Part shown: positions 7,400 to 17,314 of the stretch, piece by piece
Numbering within the stretch: the stretch's first letter is position 1
Layout: each line of letters opens with the position of its first letter
From: Opitutia bacterium
Lineage (GTDB): Bacteria > Verrucomicrobiota > Kiritimatiellia > CAIQIC01 > Lenti-01
Direction: 5' to 3'
Assembly: GCA_009928955.1 (NCBI GenBank)
Contig: SABN01000026.1
Location: forward strand, 1-33,427
DNA: 33,427 nucleotides
Notes under the pieces: model-generated
Told to the model about the DNA's origin: nothing
The model's database searches: none
The model's input: only the letters and a program-made list of their open reading frames with translations
Position numbers and translations under genes: made by a program

Positions 7400-7491
7400 G
7401 CAGCGAACCCCTGCGCCCCCGTGCGGCCCCCGCCGCCCGGGGGCATTTCGCGTCCAGTCCTCCCCACCCTTCCGGATTTCATCTTGCGCGC

Positions 7492-7511
7492 TTATGCGCA
7501 TATGCGTATAA
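7492..7511. promoter_or_regulatory. Palindromic operator candidate upstream of the ArsR-family gene
   Basis: TTATGCGCAT|ATGCGTATAA, 20 bp with one mismatched pair, ending 10 bp before the ATG at 7522. Confidence 0.6.
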
Positions 7512-7521
7512 GCATATATAT

Positions 7522-7830
7522 ATGAACGCCGCACAAGCCAAAGCCAAGGCCGACATCCTGAAATCCCTTGGACACCCCATCCGCGTCCAGATGCTCGAGG
7601 CCCTCAGCCGCGGCGACCGCTGCGTCAATGACCTGCGGATGCTGGCGCTGGTGAGCCAGCCGACCATTTCGCGCCATCTGGCCTGCCTCAAGCGCGCCGG
7701 CCTCGTGACCGAGCGCCGCGCGGGCCCCCGGGTAATCCACCACCTCGCCTGCCCCGGCATGCTGCAAGCGTTGAAATGCGCCGAAGCCGCCGCCGTTGCG
7801 GCGAGGAAACGCCGCGACAGCGAAAGCTGA
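7522..7830 (+). CDS. ArsR-family HTH transcriptional regulator
   Basis: ADILKSLGHPIRVQMLEALSRGDRCVNDLRMLALVSQPTISRHLACLKRAGLVTERRAGPRVIHHL, an ArsR winged helix. In-frame inside the listed ORF 6397-7830. Confidence 0.88.
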   Translation: MNAAQAKAKADILKSLGHPIRVQMLEALSRGDRCVNDLRMLALVSQPTISRHLACLKRAGLVTERRAGPRVIHHLACPGMLQALKCAEAAAVAARKRRDSES

Positions 7831-7889
7831 GCCCCCGCCCATTGGCGGAAACGCTCCGCCGGTGGCTTCCCGCCCCCGCTGAAAAAGGG

Positions 7890-7927
7890 TTCCACGCCGC
7901 GGAAAAATCACTCCACGGCGTGGAAAA
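7890..7927. repeat. Two TTCCAC-n-GTGGAA palindromes in a convergent intergenic region
   Basis: TTCCACGCCGCGGAA (7890-7904) and TCCACGGCGTGGAAAA (7912-7927), between the ends of the ArsR gene (+) and the dehydrogenase (-). Confidence 0.6.
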
Positions 7928-7969
7928 TCCGAACCGGCGCGAGGCCGGAGCCTTGTGTTTCCCGGCCGG

Positions 7970-8908
7970 CTAGGCGCGGTTGACCACCGCCTTCGCGATG
8001 CCCTTGTCGTCGAGATCGATCAGTTCCTGCGCGGCCAGTTCGGCGGCCTTGGCGTTGGCTTCGCGCGTGCTGGCGCCCAGGTGCGGCACCATGATGTCGG
8101 CGATGTCCGCGACGCTCTTGGGGCCTTCCTCGTCCTTGGGATAGACGTCGTTCAGGAAGCGGATCTTCTTTTCGGCCTTCAGGGCGCGCAGATCGGCCTC
8201 GTTGACGATGCCGGCGCGCGCGCAATTGATCAGCGTGGCGCCAGGCTTCATCTGGCCGATCAGGTTGCGGTTGACCATGCCCTTGGTCTCGGCGATCTCG
8301 GGCAGATGCAGGGTGATGTAGTCCGACTGGGAGAACAGTTCGTCGAGCGAGACCAGCTTGACGCCCAGTTCCGCGGCCTGCCTCATCGTGATGCCCGGAT
8401 CGTAGCCCAGGAAAGTGGGTTCGAAGCCGGACAGGCGCTTGACCACCAGCCGGCCGATGTAGCCCAGGCCGACGATGCCCACCGTCTTGCCGGTGATCTC
8501 GGCGCCCATGAACGCGGTCTTCTCCCACTTGCCGGCGCGGCAGGAGGCGTCGGCGGAAATGAGCTTGCGCGCGTCGGCCAGCATCAGGGCGACGACTTCC
8601 TCGGCAACGCCGTTGGAGTTGGCGCCGGGGGTGTTCATCACGTCCACCCCCTTCTTGCGCGCATGGACGATGTCGATCGTGTTGTAGCCGGCGCCGGCGC
8701 GGAGGACGACCTTCAACTGCGGGGCGGCGTCGATGATCTCCGCCGTGATCTTCTCGCTGCGCACGATCAGCGCATGGACATCGGGGTTGTCGCGGACGAG
8801 TTGGAGCACGTCGCACTTGGGAACCTGCACCACCGCATAGCCGCCATGGGCCTCCAGCGTCTGCTTGGCCACGGAATCCAGCGCCGTCGGAATCAATACC
8901 TTTTTCAT
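7970..8908 (-). CDS. D-isomer specific 2-hydroxyacid dehydrogenase (SerA-like, no ACT domain)
   Basis: GKTVGIVGLGYIGRLVVKRL Rossmann motif, LHLPEIAETKGMVNRNLIGQMKPGATLINCARAGIVNEADL, MVPHLGASTREA. Confidence 0.9.
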   Translation of the reverse strand: MKKVLIPTALDSVAKQTLEAHGGYAVVQVPKCDVLQLVRDNPDVHALIVRSEKITAEIIDAAPQLKVVLRAGAGYNTIDIVHARKKGVDVMNTPGANSNGVAEEVVALMLADARKLISADASCRAGKWEKTAFMGAEITGKTVGIVGLGYIGRLVVKRLSGFEPTFLGYDPGITMRQAAELGVKLVSLDELFSQSDYITLHLPEIAETKGMVNRNLIGQMKPGATLINCARAGIVNEADLRALKAEKKIRFLNDVYPKDEEGPKSVADIADIMVPHLGASTREANAKAAELAAQELIDLDDKGIAKAVVNRA

Positions 8909-9073
8909 CTCTCTTCTTTTCCTTTTTCTCTATTTCAATATGAGTCCGGACACTTTATCCCGCCCGGATTCCGCGTGCAAGCCCTTCCCATGGGACTTTC
9001 CTCCGCTTGCTTTCCTGGGAAAACCTCCTAGTATTCCCGTTTTTGCGCTTTCGTGCGCGGCAAAGGACAAACC

Positions 9074-10297
<1,224 letters not shown>

Positions 10298-10347
10298 CCG
10301 CCCCGTTTGCCCGCATCGACTCCAAGACCGTGATGGAAGGAACGCCC

Positions 10348-11919
10348 ATGAAAAACACAAACGCCCCGCATATGAACCGAATCCTCGTCCTCCTCCTCGG
10401 CCTCGCCTGCGGACTCGCCGTCCGCCCGGCCCGGGCCGCCCTGACCGATCCCGCCCAGATTCAGACCGAGGCGTATGTGAACCTCGTTCAAGCCGATCAG
10501 AGCCTCGATGCGGGCCGGATGGACGAAGCCCTCTCCCAGTATCGGGCTGCGCGCAACTACTATCTCCAGCTCGGCAAGGATTTCCCCGGCTGGGAGCCGC
10601 GCGTCATCCAGTACCGCAAGACCTATTGCGACAACCAAATCGCCGACATCGAACGGCGCAAGAGCGGCGGACAGCCCGACGAGCGGCCCGGGCTGCGGAC
10701 CGAGCCTCCTCCGGCTGGGTCGCAACCGCAAGATTCGGCCCCGGTCGTTGCCGCCGGACGCGCGCCGGAACGAGCCCCCGAAGCCGACCGCGCCGTCGAA
10801 ATCAATTACCTCAAAAGCCGCATCGCCAGCCTCGAAGCCGAGCTCGCGGAATTCGAATCCCTCCAAGACGAGGCCGAAACCCTCACGGCCCAAAACAACC
10901 AGTTGCGCCAGGACATCGACGCCGCCAACCAGAAGCTTGGCGAAAAAGCGAACGGCGAACAGGCCGTCCTCGATGGCCTCCGGGCCGACTTGAAGGCCAA
11001 GGACGACCAGATCCAATCGCTCCAGCAACAGATCGATGCCAAGAAACAGCTCGATCAGGCCCTCAACGACATGGAAGGCAAGGTCAACGAACTCCGCGAC
11101 CAAAACGACCGCCTGAACAAGGAAATCAAGACGCTCGACCAAGAGCTCGACGACGCAGAGGCCCGCGCCGACAAGGCGGAGCGACAAGCCAAGCAGGCCG
11201 AGGCGAGGCAAAAAGACGCCGAGCAGGATCTCCAGAAGGCCCGCGCCGACCGGGACGGCGCCGAAAAGGAACTTGCCGCCGTCCAGCGCAAGCCCATTTT
11301 CGAGAAGTCCGCCAACGAAAAAGCCAAGACGGTGGCCAAGGCCGCGCCCGAAGCCAAGCCCGCCGAAAAGGCCGCCGAGAAGGCGAAGGCCGAATCCACG
11401 CCGGCGGCCGCCCCCGCCTCGCGGTTCCTGGCGACGGTCCCGCCCAAGCCCATCCCGGACGGCCTGTCCGCCGCCGACTATGTCCGCCAGCTCCTGCAGG
11501 AAGGTGACAATGATTCCGCCCTCGCCACCGTCCAGAACGCCCGCAAAGCCGCCCGGACCGACATGAACCTCGCCCTCATCGAAGGCATCGCGATGATCCG
11601 CCTGCAACGCTACTCCGATGCGGCCGCCATGCTCATCGACCTGGCCAAGAACAATCCGCGCAACGCGGAAGTCCACGCCACCCTCGGAGCCGCCATGATG
11701 GGCGCCGGCTTCCATGCGGAAGCCCGCGAAACCCTCTTGATGGCCGTCAAGCTCGACAAGAACCTGCCCGAGTGCCACTACAATCTCGCCCAGCTCTATG
11801 CCTTTATCGATCCCATCGATCTCAAACTCGCCCGCAAATCCTACAAGCAGGCCCGCGATTTCGGTCTCGCCGCCGACCCCCAGCTCGAAAAAATCCTGAA
11901 CCCGCCCGTCAAACGTTGA
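10348..11919 (+). CDS. Exported coiled-coil protein with C-terminal TPR domain (paralog 1)
   Basis: Signal-peptide-like N-terminus, QTEAYVNLVQADQSLDAGRMDEALSQYRAARNYYLQL, long coiled coil, C-terminal TPR-like repeats. GGAAGG upstream of ATG 10348; other in-frame starts at 10333 and 10372. Confidence 0.85.
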   Translation: MKNTNAPHMNRILVLLLGLACGLAVRPARAALTDPAQIQTEAYVNLVQADQSLDAGRMDEALSQYRAARNYYLQLGKDFPGWEPRVIQYRKTYCDNQIADIERRKSGGQPDERPGLRTEPPPAGSQPQDSAPVVAAGRAPERAPEADRAVEINYLKSRIASLEAELAEFESLQDEAETLTAQNNQLRQDIDAANQKLGEKANGEQAVLDGLRADLKAKDDQIQSLQQQIDAKKQLDQALNDMEGKVNELRDQNDRLNKEIKTLDQELDDAEARADKAERQAKQAEARQKDAEQDLQKARADRDGAEKELAAVQRKPIFEKSANEKAKTVAKAAPEAKPAEKAAEKAKAESTPAAAPASRFLATVPPKPIPDGLSAADYVRQLLQEGDNDSALATVQNARKAARTDMNLALIEGIAMIRLQRYSDAAAMLIDLAKNNPRNAEVHATLGAAMMGAGFHAEARETLLMAVKLDKNLPECHYNLAQLYAFIDPIDLKLARKSYKQARDFGLAADPQLEKILNPPVKR

Positions 11920-11984
11920 TTCCCGCCCGGCCCCCGATCGAGGAACGGCCTTTTTGTCCGTGAATCCCGGACGGGAGGCCCGCG

Positions 11985-12000
11985 GCCGGCGCGCGCCGGC
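11985..12000. repeat. Perfect 16-bp GC palindrome between the paralogs
   Basis: GCCGGCGCGCGCCGGC. Confidence 0.5.
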
Positions 12001-12114
12001 GCCCCGCCTTTGTTTCCGCGCTTGTTTCCTCCCCGGAAACTTGGTATGGATTTCCCCATGCTAATCGTTGGATGCCATCCTCGCCGATCGCCAACCCCAC
12101 AGGACGCCAGAACC

Positions 12115-14130
12115 ATGAACCGAATGCTGCCGATCGCCTTCGCCTGCTGGCTCGTCGCCAACACCCTTCACGCCGCCCCGGCCGATCCCTCCCGGCTCCA
12201 GAACGAGGCGTATGTCAACCTCGTCCAGGCCGACCAGAGCCTCGATGCCGGTCAACTGGAGCAAGCGCTTTCCCAATACCGCCTCGCGCGCGACGCCTAT
12301 CTCCAACTCCTTCAAGACTTCCCCGAATGGGAGCCGCGCATCGCCCAGTCCCGCAAGACGTATTGCGACCAGCAGATCGCCGACATCGAGCAACGCGCGG
12401 CGAACCCTCCGGCGGACGCGGCGCCCGCAGGGGAGTCGCCTCCTCCGGCCTCCCCCGTTCCGGAACCGATTCCCGCGGAAAGCGCCGAATCGCCCGCGCC
12501 GGAATCCGCCCCCGCCGATGTCTCCGCCGCCGATGTCTCCGCCGCCGAAACCGATTCGCCGCGCGAGGAATCCGGCCCCGGGCCGCAGCTCGAACAACCG
12601 CCGAACAACGCGGAAGCGGCGTCTCTCCCCGCCGAACGGAGCGACAAGAACAAGAAGCGCCGGTCTGCGGATAAAGACCAAGCCGCGCTGCGCAAGCAGC
12701 TCGACAAAGCCGAGGAATCCCTCCGGCGCCTTCAGGACGAGCTGACGGCAAAAGACGGACAGATCAAGGAAACGGACGCCGCGCGCGCCGCCGAAATCGA
12801 GCAGCTCCAGACACGCATCTCCGGCTTCGAGGCCGAACGTGCCGAAACCGGATCCACCCAAAACGCCCAGCAGGCGCTCGCCGACGAGAACGCCGCCTTG
12901 CGCAAAGAACTCGACGACGCCAAGCAACGGATCGACAAGCCGCGGCGCGATGAAAACGGGGCTCCTCTCCGCGCCCTCCGAACCGAGCTGGCCGACACGG
13001 CCAAGAAGCTCCGCGCCACAGACAAGGACAATCGGCAGCTCCGCAAGAAGCTGGACAAAGCCGAGGCATCTCTTCTGCGAATTCAGTCCGAACGGGCGGA
13101 ACAGGACGGAAAGATCAAGGAAACGGACGCCGCGCGCGCCGCCGAAATCGATCAGCTCAAAGCGCGCATCGCCGGCCTCGAAGCCGAACAGGCCCAGCCC
13201 GAATCCGTCCTGAAAGCCCAGCTGGCGCTCACCGCCGAAAACGAATCGTTGCGCAAGGAGCTCGACGACGCGAAAACCAGCCTCCAAAGCCTCCGGACCG
13301 ATTTGGACGTCCAAACAGACGAGACGAAAGTTCTCGAGGAATCCACGCGGCAACTCCGCGATCAGCAGGGCAAGGATCAGGACGGACTCCGGGACCTCCG
13401 CGACCAGCTGGCCGCCAAAGACCAGCAGATGGACAATCTCCGGAAGGAATTGGACCGCCGGAAGAATCTCGATTCGGCCATCCAGCTGGCAGAGAAGGAG
13501 TCCGCCCGGCTGCGGGGCGAGATCGACCGCCTGAACCGGCGGATCGCGGATCTCGAGGCGGCGCTTCAGGCCTCCGAATTCCGCGCCGGTCTGGCCGATA
13601 CCAAGGCCCGTCAGGCCGAGGCCAAGCGAAAAGAGGCCGAACAGGCCCTCGCCCAGGCCGGCGCCGGCTCCACGCCCGCATCGATCGGGCCGAATCCTTC
13701 CGATGCCGTCCGCAGCCTGATGCAAAGCGGAAACGACCGCGCCGCCCTTGCAGCCGTCCGAGAGGCCCGACGCGCCTCTCCGGACAACCTGGATCTTGCG
13801 CTCCTCGAAGGCACCTCGTTGATCCGCCTGCGCCTCTACCCCGAAGCGGTCTCCCTGCTCTCCGGCCTCGCCCAAAAGAATCCGCGCAAGGCGGAGATCC
13901 ATGCCGCCCTCGGCGCGGCCCAGATCGGCATTGGTTCGTACGAGGAGGCCCGCACGACCCTTCTGGAGTCGGTCCGGCTCGACAACAACCTCCCCGAAAG
14001 CCACTTCAACCTCGCCCAGATCTATGCCCGCATCGAACCCAAGAACCTCGCGCAGGCCCGCAAATGCTATCAACAGGCCCTCGAACTGGGCCTCGCCCCC
14101 AACGAGCGTTTCGAACAGGCGCTGAAGTAG
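12115..14130 (+). CDS. Exported coiled-coil protein with C-terminal TPR domain (paralog 2)
   Basis: MNRMLPIAFACWLVANTLHAAPADPSRLQNEAYVNLVQADQSLDAGQLEQALSQYRLARDAYLQL. Both ends match the preceding gene; the central coiled coil contains a duplicated segment. Confidence 0.85.
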   Translation: MNRMLPIAFACWLVANTLHAAPADPSRLQNEAYVNLVQADQSLDAGQLEQALSQYRLARDAYLQLLQDFPEWEPRIAQSRKTYCDQQIADIEQRAANPPADAAPAGESPPPASPVPEPIPAESAESPAPESAPADVSAADVSAAETDSPREESGPGPQLEQPPNNAEAASLPAERSDKNKKRRSADKDQAALRKQLDKAEESLRRLQDELTAKDGQIKETDAARAAEIEQLQTRISGFEAERAETGSTQNAQQALADENAALRKELDDAKQRIDKPRRDENGAPLRALRTELADTAKKLRATDKDNRQLRKKLDKAEASLLRIQSERAEQDGKIKETDAARAAEIDQLKARIAGLEAEQAQPESVLKAQLALTAENESLRKELDDAKTSLQSLRTDLDVQTDETKVLEESTRQLRDQQGKDQDGLRDLRDQLAAKDQQMDNLRKELDRRKNLDSAIQLAEKESARLRGEIDRLNRRIADLEAALQASEFRAGLADTKARQAEAKRKEAEQALAQAGAGSTPASIGPNPSDAVRSLMQSGNDRAALAAVREARRASPDNLDLALLEGTSLIRLRLYPEAVSLLSGLAQKNPRKAEIHAALGAAQIGIGSYEEARTTLLESVRLDNNLPESHFNLAQIYARIEPKNLAQARKCYQQALELGLAPNERFEQALK

Positions 14131-14289
14131 CCCCCCCTCTGCGGCCTTGAGCCTCGGGGGCGGGTTCGGCCTGTGGCGCCCTCGCGCCAAGTCGTCCGCC
14201 GCCAAAGGCTTCGCCCGCCATGCAAAGGGGAACCGGAGTTCTTGCATTCTGCTTCCCCTCGGCCCCCGACCCTCGCTACACTCCCCGTC

Positions 14290-15060
14290 ATGAGAATCGC
14301 GACCTTCAACTGCAATTCCATCCGCTCGCGCCTGGACATCGTTCTGCGCTGGCTCGCGGACCACACCCCGGACATCCTCTGCCTGCAGGAAACCAAGGTG
14401 CAGGATGCCGAATTCCCCCTCGACGCCTTCCGTCTGGCGGGCTGGCACGTCGCCTTGAAGGGCGAGAAATCCTACAACGGCGTCGCCATCGTCTCCAAGA
14501 AACCCGCCGACGAGATCTCCTTCGGCCTCGATTCCGAACCCTCCGACGCCCCCCGCCTCGCCCATGCCCGCTTCGGCAAGCTCCACGTCGTCAACACCTA
14601 CGTCCCGCAAGGCCGCGAGCTCGACCACGCCATGTACGCCTACAAGCTCGAATGGTTCGCCCGCCTGAAGAAATATTTCGAAACGCGCTTCACCCCCGCC
14701 ACGCCGCTGCTCTGGTGCGGCGACCTCAACGTGGCGCGCCAGCCCATCGATGTCACCCATCCCGAAACCAAGACGAACCACGTCTGCTACCACCAGGCCG
14801 TGCGCGACGCCTTCGAGGATGCGATTTCCTTCGGCTTCACCGACCTTTTCCGCCAGCACAACCCCGCCCTCGTCGACTACTCCTTCTACGACTACCGCGC
14901 CCCGTTCGATCCCGGCCAGAAGCGCGGCTGGCGCATCGACTACGTCCTCGCCACGCCGCCCCTCGCCCAAATATCCATCGCCGCCGCCATCGACATCGTC
15001 CCCCGCACGCTTCCCAAGCCCTCCGACCACTGCCCTCTCTACGCGGACTTGAAGGATTGA
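14290..15060 (+). CDS. xthA: Exodeoxyribonuclease III (AP endonuclease family)
   Basis: MRIATFNCNSIRSRL, ILCLQETKVQDAEFP, SYNGVAIVSKK, LLWCGDLNVARQPIDV, WRIDYVLATPPL, PSDHCPLYADL. Confidence 0.95.
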   Translation: MRIATFNCNSIRSRLDIVLRWLADHTPDILCLQETKVQDAEFPLDAFRLAGWHVALKGEKSYNGVAIVSKKPADEISFGLDSEPSDAPRLAHARFGKLHVVNTYVPQGRELDHAMYAYKLEWFARLKKYFETRFTPATPLLWCGDLNVARQPIDVTHPETKTNHVCYHQAVRDAFEDAISFGFTDLFRQHNPALVDYSFYDYRAPFDPGQKRGWRIDYVLATPPLAQISIAAAIDIVPRTLPKPSDHCPLYADLKD

Positions 15061-16394
15061 ACGCGAACATTCCAACGGCGCCGCTGAGCCTCCTGCGCAC
15101 GTTGCGCGAAAACGGCCACGAGGCGTTTCTCGTCGGCGGAGGCGTCCGCGACCTCCTCCTCGGCCGCGCGCCCAAGGACTGGGACATCGCCACCGACGCC
15201 TTCCCCGACCGCATCGAGTCCCTCTTCCCCAAGACCGTCGCCATCGGCAAGGCCTTCGGCATCATCACCGTCGTGCCCGCCGACGGCGATCCCGTCGAAG
15301 TCGCCACCTATCGCGTCGATTCGCCCTATGCCGATGGACGCCGGCCCGAATCCGTCGGCTTCACCGACGCCCGCGAAGACGCCCTCCGCCGCGACTTCAC
15401 GATCAACGCCCTCTTCCTCGATCCGACCACCGGCGAGATCCGCGACTACGTCCATGGCCGCGCCGATCTCGAGGCGCGCCTCGTCCGCGCCATCGGCGAT
15501 CCCGCCGTCCGCTTCGCCGAAGACCACCTGCGCATGCTGCGCGCCGTCCGCTTCGCCGCCACCCTCGGCTTCGCCATCGAACCCGCCACCTTCGCCGCCA
15601 TCCGGCGGCTCGCGCCGCAAATCCAGCGCATCAGCGCCGAACGCATCCGCGATGAATTGTTCCGCCTGCTGACCGAATCGCAAAAGGCCGGCGAAGCCCT
15701 CCACCTCCTGCGCGACTCGGGGTTGCTGAAGGAAATCCTGCCCGAGATCGACGCCATGGTCGGCGTCGAGCAGCCGCCCGAGTTCCATCCCGAAGGCGAC
15801 GTGTTCACGCACACCCGCCTCATGCTCGACGCCCTGCCGCCGAATCCTTCGCTGCGGCTCGCGCTCTCCGTTCTTCTTCACGACGTCGGCAAGCCGCCCA
15901 CCGCCGCGCTCGTCACGCTCCCCGACGGCACTCCGCGCTGGAGATTCGAATCCCATGCCGCCGTCGGCGCCGACATGGCCCGCGCCATCCTCGAACGCCT
16001 CCGCGCCCCCCACGCGCTCGTCGACGACGTCTGCGCCATCGTCGGCAACCACATGCGCCTCGCCGACGCCCCCAAGATGCGCGCCCCCAAGCTCCGCCGC
16101 CTTTTAGGCGCCCCCACCTTCGAAGACGACCTCGAACTGCACCGCCTCGACTGCCTGTCCTCGCACGCCCTGTTCGAGGTCTACGATTTCCTGAAAGCGG
16201 AAAAGGGGAAGTTCGCCGCCGAGCCCGTCCTGCCTCCGCCTCTCGTCACTGGACGCGACCTCATCGCCCTCGGCCACCCACCCGGCCCGCAGTTCTCGAA
16301 GATCCTCCAGGACGCCTACGACCGCCAACTCGAAGGCCTTTCCGACAAGTCCGCGCTCCTCGCCACGCTCCCGCCCCCGGACCTTCAGAAGTAG
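15057..16394 (+). CDS. cca: CCA tRNA nucleotidyltransferase / poly(A) polymerase family with HD domain
   Basis: EAFLVGGGVRDLLLGRAPKDWDIATDAFPD, RRDFTINALFLDP, LRMLRAVRFAATLGF, HTRLMLDAL...LLHDVGKPPT. Start uncertain: TTG at 15057 overlaps the xthA stop. Confidence 0.9.
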   Translation: MNANIPTAPLSLLRTLRENGHEAFLVGGGVRDLLLGRAPKDWDIATDAFPDRIESLFPKTVAIGKAFGIITVVPADGDPVEVATYRVDSPYADGRRPESVGFTDAREDALRRDFTINALFLDPTTGEIRDYVHGRADLEARLVRAIGDPAVRFAEDHLRMLRAVRFAATLGFAIEPATFAAIRRLAPQIQRISAERIRDELFRLLTESQKAGEALHLLRDSGLLKEILPEIDAMVGVEQPPEFHPEGDVFTHTRLMLDALPPNPSLRLALSVLLHDVGKPPTAALVTLPDGTPRWRFESHAAVGADMARAILERLRAPHALVDDVCAIVGNHMRLADAPKMRAPKLRRLLGAPTFEDDLELHRLDCLSSHALFEVYDFLKAEKGKFAAEPVLPPPLVTGRDLIALGHPPGPQFSKILQDAYDRQLEGLSDKSALLATLPPPDLQK

Positions 16395-17314
16395 GAGACC
16401 GCCCCCAGTTCGATGAGGCCTTCCTTGCTGTCGCGCGGATGTTCGTCGAGAAGATGCGCGCCCAGGAGGAGGGAGAGGCCAAAGCCCCTTGGATTGAATG
16501 CCACCTCCAATTCCACCCGTTCGCGCGAATACCATTCGTCGTCGCCGTCGAGCAGCACCTGCGTGCGGCTGTTCGCGAACAAGAGCCAGCGGTCGGCGGC
16601 GTGCAGGAGCAGCCGGAGGTCCGCCGTCAGGTCGGCGGTCCAAGCGTTGCCGCCGGCGAGGGATTCCTCGTCCATGCCGGGCAACGAGCGGAGATAGCCC
16701 CCGGCCTCCACGTACCAAATCACGCGCGGCGGAACCGGCCCGCCTTCCCTTCTCCCGAAAAACACCTGCCGCAGAATCTCCGGCCGGATCTCGCGCCGCC
16801 CCGCCCCGAGAAACAACCGGTTGTAATAGACGTCCGGCGGCACGTTGTTGCTGCCGGCGGCGACGTACCACGGCGTCTCGTTGTCCTTGTAGATCAGATG
16901 TTGGCAAACGTGGTTCCATCCGAAGCGAACCAGGTGGGCCGCCGTCCGATATTCCACGAACGGCGTGATTTCATAGGCCGTTTCCTTGGGCGAAAAGGGG
17001 AGGTTTTCCGCGACGGAGGTCCCCATGTTGGCGAGCAGGGTGAACCGGGACCGGAGCGACAGCTTTTCCGCGAACGAGATGAAAGTGAAGTCGAGGGCCA
17101 TGGCGCCTTCGGTGAGGAAGCGATCCTCCTGCAGCTCGTCCTGGTGGTTGGCGAAAAACAACAGGCGGCCGGTGCCGCTGAATTCGGACAGGAACCGCAC
17201 GGAATCCGCCGGGACCTCTGGCTCCGGCGACGCCCATGCCGGCGGCTGACAGACCGCCCAGGCGACGATCCATGCGCCGCCCCATCGAGCGAGATTCAAG
17301 GGGCATCGGTTCAT
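16385..17314 (-). CDS. Secreted or outer-membrane-associated protein of unknown function (beta-barrel-like)
   Basis: 310-codon ORF with signal-like N-terminus and alternating aromatic/polar segments, ending in an aromatic residue (ELGAVSYF). Confidence 0.65.
   Translation of the reverse strand: MNRCPLNLARWGGAWIVAWAVCQPPAWASPEPEVPADSVRFLSEFSGTGRLLFFANHQDELQEDRFLTEGAMALDFTFISFAEKLSLRSRFTLLANMGTSVAENLPFSPKETAYEITPFVEYRTAAHLVRFGWNHVCQHLIYKDNETPWYVAAGSNNVPPDVYYNRLFLGAGRREIRPEILRQVFFGRREGGPVPPRVIWYVEAGGYLRSLPGMDEESLAGGNAWTADLTADLRLLLHAADRWLLFANSRTQVLLDGDDEWYSRERVELEVAFNPRGFGLSLLLGAHLLDEHPRDSKEGLIELGAVSYF

Noticed and set aside
12061-15075. 1004-aa minus-strand ORF opposite the TPR paralog and xthA
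   Set aside because: Antisense shadow ORF caused by high-GC codon bias. Low-complexity G/V/E/D-rich translation, while the plus strand encodes clear proteins.
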